Of a stretch of DNA of 64,000 nucleotides, positions 45,666-52,708 are shown one piece after another. Each line of letters opens with the position of its first letter. Position 1 is the stretch's first letter. The notes under the pieces were generated by a model. That model saw only the letters and a list, made by a program, of their open reading frames with translations. It did not search any database and was not told the DNA's origin. Position numbers and translations under genes: made by a program. Source of the stretch: Bradyrhizobium sp. CCBAU 51765 (GTDB lineage Bacteria > Pseudomonadota > Alphaproteobacteria > Rhizobiales > Xanthobacteraceae); the NCBI RefSeq assembly GCF_015291725.1, contig NZ_CP030038.1, forward strand, positions 7,553,001 through 7,617,000, written 5' to 3'.

Positions 45666-46694
45666 ATGATACCGGCCATGCCGTCTGGCACTTCCCGCTC
45701 CACCTTGGATATCGAGTACACGAAACTGTCCTCGCCCAGCGTCTTCCTGGTGCGGATGCTGGTCTTCCTGGTGCTGTGCACGCTGGTTGGCGTGGTGCTC
45801 TACAAGCAGATCATCCAGGCTTTCTTCGCCAATCCCGGGCTCAATGCCCTGATCGGGGCGGTGCTGTTCATCGGCATCGTGCTGGCCTTCCGCCAGGTCA
45901 TCCGGCTCTATCCCGAAGTCTCCTGGGTCAACAATTTCCGCATCGCCGACCCCGGCCTGGCGCCGGCCCGGCACCCGAAGCTGCTGGCGCCGATGGCGGC
46001 GATCCTCGGCGGCGAGCGCTCCGGGCGGATGACCATCACCCAGACCACGATGCGGCATCTGCTCGATTCCATCGCGACGCGCCTCGACGAGGCCCGCGAC
46101 ATCTCGCGCTACATGACCGGCCTCCTGGTCTTCCTCGGCCTGCTCGGCACCTTCTGGGGCCTGATCGAGACGGTCGGCTCGGTCGGCAAGGTGATCGACG
46201 GGCTCAAGGTCGGCGGCGATGCCGGCTCGCTGTTCGACACGCTCAAGGAGGGCCTCGCCGCCCCGCTCGGCGGCATGGGGATCTCGTTCTCCAGCTCGCT
46301 GTTCGGCCTCGCCGGCTCCCTGATCCTCGGCTTCCTCGACCTGCAATCGAGCCAGGCGCAGAACCGCTTCTACACGGACCTCGAAGACTGGCTCGCCACT
46401 ACCGTGCGCGAATATGGCAACGGCGAAGCGCCGCCCGTCGCGGCAGGCAGCGGGGTCGCCAGCGGCGAGCTCCAGGCCGCGGTCGAACGGCTGCGCACCG
46501 TGTTCGAGGAAGGCAGCGCCAGCCGCGGCACAACGGCGGCGATGGCGAGCCTTGCCGAGGCGATCCAGGCGCTGGTGTCGCACATGCGCACCGAGCAACA
46601 GATGATCCGCGAATGGGCCGACGGCCAGGGCGAGCAGAACCGCGAGATCCGGCGCCTGCTGGAGCGCATCGCGCGTCAGCCGGAGAAGAGCTGA
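45666..46694 (+). CDS. MotA/TolQ/ExbB-family proton-channel-like protein
   Basis: 342-residue membrane protein. Hydrophobic segments are about residues 27-48 (VFLVRMLVFLVLCTLVGVVL), 58-78, 147-168 (TGLLVFLGLLGTFWGLIETV) and 196-222 (GMGISFSSSLFGLAGSLILG). The last two carry the GTFxGL and GIxxSLxxTxxGL-like signatures of the MotA/ExbB superfamily. A cytoplasmic C-terminal helix region follows. It is not TolQ by size or context. The partner is the OmpA-like gene downstream, so the pair probably forms an ion-driven stator coupled to peptidoglycan. The process driven is unknown. Confidence 0.88.
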   Translation: MIPAMPSGTSRSTLDIEYTKLSSPSVFLVRMLVFLVLCTLVGVVLYKQIIQAFFANPGLNALIGAVLFIGIVLAFRQVIRLYPEVSWVNNFRIADPGLAPARHPKLLAPMAAILGGERSGRMTITQTTMRHLLDSIATRLDEARDISRYMTGLLVFLGLLGTFWGLIETVGSVGKVIDGLKVGGDAGSLFDTLKEGLAAPLGGMGISFSSSLFGLAGSLILGFLDLQSSQAQNRFYTDLEDWLATTVREYGNGEAPPVAAGSGVASGELQAAVERLRTVFEEGSASRGTTAAMASLAEAIQALVSHMRTEQQMIREWADGQGEQNREIRRLLERIARQPEKS

Positions 46695-46711
46695 GGACGG
46701 GGGACGGAGGT

Positions 46712-46840
46712 TTCGTGCCCCGGACGCGATGCAGCACGAAGTGATGCATCGCCGAGCCGGGGCCCAGAATCTTCTACCTGACGCTGGGTCCCGGCTCAGC
46801 GGCGCATCGCCAAGGCGCTGCACCGCGTCCGGGACACGAG
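46712..46840. repeat. Palindromic repeat, GTGCCCCGGACGCG family, inside the ExbB-like/OmpA-like pair
   Basis: The outer arms CGTGCCCCGGACGCG and CGCGTCCGGGACACG pair, with inner arms GAGCCGGGGCCCAG and CTGGGTCCCGGCTC. It fills the 164-base gap between the two genes of the membrane pair and resembles the element between gap and pgk. Confidence 0.78.
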
Positions 46841-46858
46841 AGAAACGGAGAGACGTAA

Positions 46859-47887
46859 ATGGCTCTAGCGCGCGGCCGCCGCAGCGAAGGCGCCTTCAAC
46901 TACTGGCCCGGCTTCGTCGACGCGCTGTCGACGCTGGTGCTGTCGATCGTGTTCCTGCTGTCGGTGTTTCTGGTCGTGCAGTTCTTCCTGTCGCAGGAGG
47001 TCACCGGCAAGGACAAGGCGCTGGAGCAGCTCAACGCCAAGATCGCCCAGCTCAACGAGCTGCTGTCGCTGGAAAAGCTCGGCAAGCTCAGCCTCGACGA
47101 CCAGGTCTCGCAATTGAAGGCGGGCCTCGCCTCGGCCGAAGGCGAGCGCGACCGCATCAAGGGTCTCTATGACGGCCTTGCCGCCGCCGGCAACGACGCG
47201 CAAGGCAAGACCGCCGAACTCGGCAAGGCGCTGGACTCGGAGAAGGCCGTCTCGGCGCGGGCCCTGGCGCAGATCGAGGTGCTGAACCAGCAGATCAGCG
47301 CGCTGCGCCGGCAATTGGCGGCGCTGGAAGAGGCGCTGGATGCATCCGAGAAGCGCGACAAGGAATCGCAGAATCGCATCGCCGATCTGGGCTCTCGCCT
47401 GAACGTCGCCCTGGCGCAGCGCGTGCAGGAATTGTCGCGCTACCGCTCCGAATTCTTCGGCCGCCTGCGTGCCATCCTCGGCAACCGCCCCGACATCCGC
47501 ATCGTCGGCGACCGCTTCGTGTTCCAGTCCGAAGTGTTCTTCGATACCGGCCAGGCGACGCTGCTGCCCGAGGGCCGCGCCGAGCTCGACACGCTGGCGA
47601 CTGCGCTGATCGAGCTCGACAAGAAGATCCCGAGCGAGATCCCCTGGGTGCTGCGCGTCGACGGCCATACCGACGTGCGTCCGGTCAACGGCCCGAACTT
47701 CAAGTCGAACTGGGACCTGTCCGCGGCCCGCTCGATCTCGGTGGTGCAATATCTGATCTCGCTCGGCGTGCCCGCCCAGCGCCTCGTCGCGGCCGGCTTC
47801 GGCGAATTCCAGCCGCTCGATCCAGGGAATACCGAGGAGGCCTACAAGCGCAACCGCCGCATCGAGCTGAAGCTGACGGAGCGGTAG
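46859..47887 (+). CDS. OmpA/MotB-like peptidoglycan-binding membrane protein
   Basis: 342-residue MotB-like protein. One N-terminal membrane anchor spans about residues 18-45 (WPGFVDALSTLVLSIVFLLS, with Asp in the helix start as in MotB/ExbD). A long coiled coil covers about 48-190. The C-terminal OmpA domain shows FQSEVFFDTGQATLLPEGRA, RVDGHTDVRPVNGPNFKSNW and LSAARSISVVQYLISLGVP. It would anchor an ExbB-like channel complex to peptidoglycan. It is paired with the gene at 45666 across a repeat-filled gap. Confidence 0.9.
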   Translation: MALARGRRSEGAFNYWPGFVDALSTLVLSIVFLLSVFLVVQFFLSQEVTGKDKALEQLNAKIAQLNELLSLEKLGKLSLDDQVSQLKAGLASAEGERDRIKGLYDGLAAAGNDAQGKTAELGKALDSEKAVSARALAQIEVLNQQISALRRQLAALEEALDASEKRDKESQNRIADLGSRLNVALAQRVQELSRYRSEFFGRLRAILGNRPDIRIVGDRFVFQSEVFFDTGQATLLPEGRAELDTLATALIELDKKIPSEIPWVLRVDGHTDVRPVNGPNFKSNWDLSAARSISVVQYLISLGVPAQRLVAAGFGEFQPLDPGNTEEAYKRNRRIELKLTER

Positions 47888-47917
47888 TGGTGAGGGACAC
47901 ACGATGCTCACCTCAAC

Positions 47918-48006
47918 GTCATGGCCGGGCTTGTCCCGGCCATCCACGATCTTTGGCCCGCCGCACTAGAAAGGCGTGGATGCCCGGGACAAGCCCGGGC
48001 ATGACG
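47918..48006. repeat. Palindromic repeat, GTCATGGCCGGGCTTGTCCC family, copy 2
   Basis: The left arm GTCATGGCCGGGCTTGTCCC and right arm GGGACAAGCCCGGGCATGAC pair across an 88-base element; CATCCACG/CGTGGATG are inner arms. It corresponds to 35814-35900. It ends 11 bases before the GNAT start codon and so lies in that gene's leader. Confidence 0.8.
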
Positions 48007-48017
48007 ACCTTCGTAAA

Positions 48018-48464
48018 ATGAGCGCGCTCCACCTTCGCCCCTACCGCCCCGAGGACGAGGCCGCTGCGATCGAGCTCTGGCATCGCACCTGGCAGCAGGC
48101 CTATCCGCAGATCGACTTCGCGGGCCGGCTGGAATGGTGGCGCGAGCGCTGGCGCAAGGACCTGGTGCCGAAGGCCTCGATCGTGGTGGCGGAGCAGGAC
48201 GGTGCGCTGACCGGTTTCGTCACGATCGATGGCGAAGGCTATCTCGACCAGCTCGTGGTCGACCCGGAGCACTGGGGCTCGGATGCAGCGCGGCTGCTGG
48301 TGGATGAGGCCAAGCGTCTCTCGCCGGGAGGAATCACGCTGCTCGTCAACAAGGACAATGCCCGCGCCATCCGCTTCTACGAGCGCAACGGCTTTGCCCA
48401 TGCCGGCGACGACGTGAACCCGACCTCGGGCCGGCCGGTGCTGAAGATGGTGTGGCAGGCGTGA
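48018..48464 (+). CDS. GNAT-family N-acetyltransferase
   Basis: 148-residue acetyl-CoA-dependent acyltransferase. The start MSALHLRPYRPEDEAAAIEL and the acetyl-CoA-binding region LDQLVVDPEHWGSDAARLLV are typical, though the QxxGxG/A loop is replaced by WGSDAA. LLVNKDNARAIRFYERNGFA is the C-terminal motif B. The ATG at 48018 is chosen because an ATG further upstream lies inside a repeat. The acceptor substrate is unknown. It is a single gene. Confidence 0.87.
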   Translation: MSALHLRPYRPEDEAAAIELWHRTWQQAYPQIDFAGRLEWWRERWRKDLVPKASIVVAEQDGALTGFVTIDGEGYLDQLVVDPEHWGSDAARLLVDEAKRLSPGGITLLVNKDNARAIRFYERNGFAHAGDDVNPTSGRPVLKMVWQA

Positions 48465-48485
48465 TCGCCAAAGGCAAACTGAGCT

Positions 48486-48606
48486 GTCATCACCCGCCTA
48501 GTGCGCAATTGCGCACAGGGGCGGGTGATCCAGTATTCCAGAGACAGCAGTGATTGAACCGAGACGCCGCGGCGTATTGGATCGCCAGCCTTCGCGGGCG
48601 ACGACA
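48486..48606. repeat. Two-hairpin intergenic repeat with TGCGCAATTGCGCA module, copy 2
   Basis: The left hairpin TCATCACCCGCC/GGCGGGTGAT carries the TGCGCAATTGCGCA palindrome in its loop; the right hairpin has a short loop near TTCGCGGGCGAC. The core CCAGTATTCCAGAG and ACGCCGCGGCGTATTGG is shared with 28432-28552. It lies between the convergent GNAT and ABC exporter genes. Confidence 0.75.
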
Positions 48607-48656
48607 CTGTGGGTGAGGCGGCGATCGCAGCGCTTCACGTCGATCGCGCTGCGCCC

Positions 48657-50507
48657 TCACGCCCCCTCGAACTGCAACCGCGCCAGCCTCGCATAGAGTC
48701 CGTTCGCCGCCACGAGTTCGGCATGCGTGCCCTGCTCGACGATCCGGCCCTGGTCCATCACCAGGATGCGGTCGCAGGACAGCACGGTGGCGAGGCGATG
48801 GGCGATGACGAGCGTGGTGCGGTGGCGCATCAACTCTTCCAGCGCGGTCTGCACCAGCGTCTCGCTCTCGGCGTCGAGCGCGGAGGTCGCTTCATCGAGC
48901 AGCAAGAGCGGCGCATCGCGCAGGATGGCGCGCGCGATCGCGATGCGCTGGCGCTGGCCGCCGGAAAGCGTCACGCCGCGCTCGCCGAGCGCCGTCTCGA
49001 AACCTTCGGGCAGGCGGCGGATGAACTCGGCGGCATGCGCAAGCTCGGCGGCACGCTCGACCTCGGCATCGGTCGCATCGGGCCGGCCGAAGCGGATGTT
49101 CTCGCGGGCGGTCGCGGCGAACACCACCGAGTCCTGCGGCACCAGCGCGATGCGGGCGCGGAAATCGCGCGGGTCGGCGGATCTGACCGGCACGCCGTCG
49201 AGCGAGATCGTCCCGCTGCGCGGGTCGTAGAAGCGCAGCAGAAGATGAAAGATCGTGCTCTTGCCGGCGCCGGAGGGACCGACGATAGCGACCTTCTCGC
49301 CGGGGCGCACCGTGAACGACACCGCGTCGAGCACCTTGACGTCGGACCGCGCCGGATAGGCGAAGCTGACCTGATCGAAACCGACCTCGCCGCGCGCCGG
49401 CACCGGCAGCGCCCGCGGCGCCGCGGGCGCGGTGATCTCGGGCCTCACATGCAGGATCTCGAACAGGCGCTCGGCCGCGCCCGACGCCGCCGAGACCTCG
49501 CCCCAGACCTCGCTGAGCTGGCCGAGGCCCGCCGCCGCGAACACGGCATAGAGCACGAACTGGCCGAGCCGGCCCGGCGTGATCGCGCCACTCAGCACGT
49601 CGTGCGAGCCGATCCAGAGGATGGCGACCACGCTTGCGAACACGATGAAGATGATGATGGCCGTGAGCACGGCGCGGGCCTGGGTCGAGGTTCGCGCGGC
49701 CTCATAGGCCTGTTCGACCTCGCCGCCGAAACGCTTCTCGGCAAATTGCTCGCTGGTATAGGCCTGCACGGTGCGGATCGCGCCGACCAGCTCGCCGGCA
49801 TAGGCCGAGGCTTCGGCGAGCGTATCCTGTGCATTGCGCGACAGGCGCCGCACCCAGCGCCCGAAGGCCACCAGCGGCAGCACGATCAAGGGAATGGCCA
49901 GCAGCACGAAGCCGGACAGTTTCGGGCTCGTGATCACCATCATCGCCGCGGCGCCCAGGAACATCATCAGGTTGCGCAGCGCGATCGAGACCGAGGCGCC
50001 GACGGCCGATTTGAGCTGGGTGGTGTCGGCGGTGAGCCGCGAGATCAATTCGCCGCTGCGGGCGGAATCGAAGAAGGCGGGCGAGAGCGAGAGCAGATGG
50101 GCGAAGACGTCGCGCCTGAGGTCGGCGACGATGCGTTCGCCGATCGTCATCACGAGGTAGTAGCGCGCCGCGCTCGCGAGCGCGAGCACGCCCACCACCG
50201 CGAGCATCACCGAGAAGTAGCTGTTGATCAGCTCGATGCCCTCAGGCGTCAGGCCGAAATCGATCATCCTGCGCACCGCGATCGGCACCAGCAGCGTCGT
50301 CAGCGCGGCGACCGTGAGCGCGACGAAGGCCAGCGCCGCCCGGCCGCGATAGCGGCTCACATAGGGCGCGAGAGCAAGCAGCGGCCGCAGCTTGGCACGC
50401 CCCTTGGCGGGCTCTTCGATCAGCTCGGCCTCGATCGACGGGATGTCCGCGGCGTTCATTGCGGGCCGATTGATATGCTGGTCATCAAGCCGTTCCACTG
50501 CGCTCAT
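48657..50507 (-). CDS. ABC exporter, fused membrane and ATPase domains
   Basis: 616-residue half-transporter of the MsbA/ABCB type. Six membrane segments occupy about residues 45-330. The ATPase has Walker A VGPSGAGKSTIFHLLLRFYD, signature TLSGGQRQRIAIARAILRDA, Walker B LLLLDEATSALDAESE and the H-loop VIAHRLATV. The ATG at 50507 is preferred to a TTG 33 bases upstream. It should act as a homodimer and export lipid, glycolipid or drug. It is divergent from rpmE. Confidence 0.93.
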   Translation of the reverse strand: MSAVERLDDQHINRPAMNAADIPSIEAELIEEPAKGRAKLRPLLALAPYVSRYRGRAALAFVALTVAALTTLLVPIAVRRMIDFGLTPEGIELINSYFSVMLAVVGVLALASAARYYLVMTIGERIVADLRRDVFAHLLSLSPAFFDSARSGELISRLTADTTQLKSAVGASVSIALRNLMMFLGAAAMMVITSPKLSGFVLLAIPLIVLPLVAFGRWVRRLSRNAQDTLAEASAYAGELVGAIRTVQAYTSEQFAEKRFGGEVEQAYEAARTSTQARAVLTAIIIFIVFASVVAILWIGSHDVLSGAITPGRLGQFVLYAVFAAAGLGQLSEVWGEVSAASGAAERLFEILHVRPEITAPAAPRALPVPARGEVGFDQVSFAYPARSDVKVLDAVSFTVRPGEKVAIVGPSGAGKSTIFHLLLRFYDPRSGTISLDGVPVRSADPRDFRARIALVPQDSVVFAATARENIRFGRPDATDAEVERAAELAHAAEFIRRLPEGFETALGERGVTLSGGQRQRIAIARAILRDAPLLLLDEATSALDAESETLVQTALEELMRHRTTLVIAHRLATVLSCDRILVMDQGRIVEQGTHAELVAANGLYARLARLQFEGA

Positions 50508-50614
50508 GATATCCGACCTATTGCATTGGTTTGCTCCCAATAGGCCGGTGTAGGGGTAGTGGCAAATCCGGGAAGTCCCTTAGGGGCAAACCCGGCTCGA
50601 CGGCCCGACATGGC

Positions 50615-50643
50615 TTGTTTTGCAAGGTTTCGTGCGGTATAGA
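50615..50643 (+). promoter_or_regulatory. Candidate rpmE promoter
   Basis: TTGTTT (50615-50620), a 17-base spacer and TATAGA (50638-50643) form a good sigma-70-type promoter 62 bases before the rpmE ATG. This would give a leader of about 55 bases. Confidence 0.5.
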
Positions 50644-50704
50644 GCCGCCCAAATCCGTCATTCGCTAGCCACCCAAGAAGGCGCCGGAGCGCCGAGGAAT
50701 TGCC

Positions 50705-50932
50705 ATGAAAGCCGAAATTCATCCGGATTATCATACGATTAAGGTCGTCATGACCGACGGAACCGAGTACCTGACCCGCTCGACCTGGGGCAAGGAAGGC
50801 GACACGCTGAACCTCGACATCGACCCGAAGTCGCATCCGGCCTGGACCGGCGGCTCCACGCAGATCATGGACCGCGGCGGCCGCGTTTCGCGCTTCCAGA
50901 AGAAGTTTTCGGGCTTTCTCAAAAAGGATTGA
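50705..50932 (+). CDS. rpmE: 50S ribosomal protein L31
   Basis: 75-residue ribosomal protein. MKAEIHPDYHTIKVVMTDGT and HPAWTGGSTQIMDRGGRVSR, then FQKKFSGF, are diagnostic. The zinc-binding cysteines found in C+ L31 forms are absent, so this is the cysteine-free type and needs no zinc. A promoter-like sequence lies upstream and a strong intrinsic terminator follows at 50957-50985, so it is a monocistronic unit. It forms part of the bridge between ribosomal subunits. Confidence 0.98.
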   Translation: MKAEIHPDYHTIKVVMTDGTEYLTRSTWGKEGDTLNLDIDPKSHPAWTGGSTQIMDRGGRVSRFQKKFSGFLKKD

Positions 50933-50956
50933 GCCGGCCGCAAGGCTGGAGACGAA

Positions 50957-50985
50957 AACGCCCCCGGCAGACCGGGGGCGTTTTT
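50957..50985 (+). terminator. Intrinsic terminator of rpmE
   Basis: The stem ACGCCCCCGG/CCGGGGGCGT has a four-base loop and is followed directly by TTTTTGTTTT. It lies 25 bases after the rpmE stop codon. Confidence 0.92.
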
Positions 50986-51000
50986 GTTTTCTATCGCGCT

Positions 51001-51081
51001 GTCATTCCGGGGCGGCTCGCAGAGCCGAACCCGGAATCTCGAGATTCCGGGTTCGATGCTGACGCATCGCCCCGGAATGAC
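51001..51081. repeat. Palindromic repeat, GTCATTCCGGGG/CCCCGGAATGAC
   Basis: The outer arms GTCATTCCGGGGC and GCCCCGGAATGAC are inverted, and the inner arms GAACCCGGAATCTC/GAGATTCCGGGTTC form a perfect hairpin. It separates the rpmE terminator from the convergent DUF1465 gene. Confidence 0.8.
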
Positions 51082-51092
51082 GATGAACAACC

Positions 51093-51602
51093 CTACCGCT
51101 CGAACGCCGCCTTCAGCGCGTTGAGGTGCGGCACCAGCGGGTTGCCGATCGCCACGTGCTCGGCCGGCGGGGTGTGGATCGTGCTGTCGAGGCGGCGCAC
51201 GCGGGTCTGCAGGCTCATCGAGCGATGGATCAGCTCCTGGAGCTGCGCGGGCAGCTTCTCGATGGTGTCGGCGGGACCGGGATCGGCGGCGGTGAGCTTG
51301 ACCTTGGTCTTCTCGCGGTTGGCCTGGCTCAGCGTCATCTCGCCCTCCTTCACCGCGCGGTGCAGCAGCAGCCAGGACGCAAGCTGCATCAGGCGCGTGG
51401 TGAGGCGCATGCTCTCGGTCGCATAGGTGAGGCTGACGGCGCGATCGAGTGCCTTGGCCTCGACGCGGCCGGCGCCGTCGAGATAGGCGGCGGTCTCTTC
51501 GACGAGGTCCATGCCTTCACGGAACAGAACGCCGAACGCCGCAGAATTGGTGAACCGCTCGCTGAGCTGAACGAGAGCGCCTTCGGCCTGCAAACGTTCC
51601 AT
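51093..51602 (-). CDS. DUF1465 protein, RcdA-like
   Basis: 169-residue all-helical protein. RFTNSAAFGVLFREGMDLVE, YATESMRLTTRLMQLASWLL and KTKVKLTAADPGPAD match the alphaproteobacterial DUF1465 family. Caulobacter RcdA, a ClpXP adaptor needed for timed CtrA degradation, belongs to that family. The equivalent role here is inferred. It is encoded near rpmE and DUF1192. There is no signal or membrane segment. Confidence 0.85.
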   Translation of the reverse strand: MERLQAEGALVQLSERFTNSAAFGVLFREGMDLVEETAAYLDGAGRVEAKALDRAVSLTYATESMRLTTRLMQLASWLLLHRAVKEGEMTLSQANREKTKVKLTAADPGPADTIEKLPAQLQELIHRSMSLQTRVRRLDSTIHTPPAEHVAIGNPLVPHLNALKAAFER

Positions 51603-51805
51603 GGTTAACGCCCCTTACGCAACTGTCTGACTGTCCGGCTTGGCGCCGGCTTATGATGAACAAATCATTGCGCGGGCGGAGCGCGGAGTCCAGTGACAAG
51701 CGCGGATATGGTTTCCGCGGGTCATTCCTCGCAAATGCAACTGAGGGGATATTCCTGTTTCGACACATCTTCTCGACGCGAAGCTGCATCCGCTGCGCTT
51801 TGCGC

Positions 51806-51835
51806 AAAAAAAGAGCCGCCGGAGACCGGCGGCTT
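51806..51835 (-). terminator. Intrinsic terminator on the minus strand
   Basis: On the minus strand the perfect nine-pair stem AGCCGCCGG/CCGGCGGCT (51813-51833) is followed by seven T residues. It is a strong rho-independent terminator. No annotated minus-strand gene ends nearby: the next upstream gene on that strand is DUF1192, 400 bases away beyond a large inverted repeat. Confidence 0.85.
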
Positions 51836-51905
51836 TGAAAGTTGATAACAGGGAGGCGTCAAACAGAGTGGACAGGAGCCACTCGGTGTCCAAACGAGGA
51901 CAGTT
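51806..51905 (-). ncRNA. Candidate small RNA with anti-Shine-Dalgarno loop
   Basis: About 100 bases on the minus strand can fold into three successive hairpins. These are TGTCC/GGACA (51887-51902, loop TCGTTT), GAGTGG/CCACTC (51866-51884, loop CTCCTGT) and the strong terminator (51813-51833) with T7. The second loop and the single-stranded GACGCCTCCCTG next to it are complementary to ribosome-binding sites. Such an arrangement is typical of trans-acting riboregulators of rhizobia. A weak -10-like TTTATG lies near 51911-51916. It contains no open reading frame of note. The 5' end is an estimate. Confidence 0.5.
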
Positions 51906-52069
51906 CCAGTCATAAACCCGAAAGCTTAATCGACCGTAAACGAGCTAATTTTTTGAGAGTTCGTTAGCCATGTCGGCCAGCGGCCGAGTGGGTGCGGAAC
52001 AATTTCGAAAGTCGTGCACCGGTCTGATCAGGCGCCAGACATGTTGCGCAGCTGGCGCAACACATTCCG

Positions 52070-52220
52070 CTGTCGTCCCGGACAAGCGTAAGCGCCGATA
52101 AGGGACCCATAGCCCCAGGCGGATGTGGTGACGGGGACTCGGAGTTGCCGGCTTTGCGCGACGACTTCGCCCTGTGGGTATGGGTCCGGGATCGGCGCTT
52201 ACGCTTGTCCGGGACGACAG
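52070..52220. repeat. Large inverted repeat with 30-base perfect arms
   Basis: The left arm (52070-52099, starting CTGTCGTCCCGGACAAGCGT) is the exact reverse complement of the right arm (52191-52220). ATGGGTCC/GGGACCCAT continues the pairing inward. The 90-base centre is unique in this window. It lies between the candidate small RNA and DUF1192; no gene is seen here. Confidence 0.88.
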
Positions 52221-52234
52221 TCGTTGTGTGGCGG

Positions 52235-52426
52235 CTACTTCTTGAAAAAGTGATCCGCCGCATCGCGCGAGGCGCGCTTCCTGGTGGCGGCTTCCTCCAG
52301 TCGTACGATCTCGGACTTGAGCAGCGCGACGCGCTCGGTCAGTTCCTCGACCGACAACAATGAGAGATCCTGGCCGATCTCGTGCGTGATCTTCCTGCGC
52401 GGGCGGTCGTCGTCTTCCATGGCCAT
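52235..52426 (-). CDS. DUF1192 small coiled-coil protein
   Basis: 63-residue protein starting MAMEDDDRPRRKITHEIGQD, followed by SLLSVEELTERVALLKSEIV, a short coiled coil typical of DUF1192. The start is fixed by a GGGAGG ribosome site six bases upstream of the ATG at 52426. The function is unknown; the family is widespread in alphaproteobacteria. A basic C-terminus (KRASRDAADHFFKK) closes it. Confidence 0.88.
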   Translation of the reverse strand: MAMEDDDRPRRKITHEIGQDLSLLSVEELTERVALLKSEIVRLEEAATRKRASRDAADHFFKK

Positions 52427-52622
52427 GGCGTGCCTCCCAAGCGGTCCTGAAGTACGCGATCTGGCGTTCTCCATCCCGAAATGCTATCGATTTGTACAAG
52501 GAGAAATGTGCAGTGACTTTCGCGAGCGCGCAATATCTGAAGCGAATGCCCCGGCCCGACCGCAAGGAAGCTGACCGGACGGGATAGAGCGCGCGCACGC
52601 GCGTGAGGCATGAGCCGACCCC

Positions 52623-52658
52623 AAGCCCTTCCGATCATGCGGGAGGGCTTTTGATTTT
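52623..52658 (+). terminator. Terminator-like hairpin in the MetRS leader
   Basis: The stem AAGCCCTTCCG/CGGGAGGGCTT (one G-T pair, loop ATCATG) is followed by TTGATTTT. It lies 51 bases before the MetRS start codon on the same strand, with no plus-strand gene upstream that would need it. It could attenuate MetRS expression or end a short upstream RNA. The rest of the 282-base gap (52427-52708) shows no gene and no recognised riboswitch. Confidence 0.5.
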
Positions 52659-52708
52659 CCGGTTTGACTTCTTCCGGGTCGGCATCCCCAAACGCGAAAG
52701 ACGCAGCC

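Noticed and set aside
45666..46694. tolQ of the Tol-Pal system
   Set aside because: At 342 residues with a long C-terminal tail, and partnered with an OmpA-like protein rather than tolR/tolA/tolB, it does not fit TolQ.
45666..47887. Zorya anti-phage system (ZorA/ZorB resemble this MotA/OmpA pair)
   Set aside because: No ZorC, ZorD helicase or ZorE nuclease gene lies nearby; neighbours are a methyltransferase, GNAT and ABC exporter genes.
52506..52574. Leader peptide for MetRS attenuation (22 codons)
   Set aside because: The AAGGAG is only two bases from the ATG and the peptide contains no methionine run, so methionine-dependent leader control is not supported.
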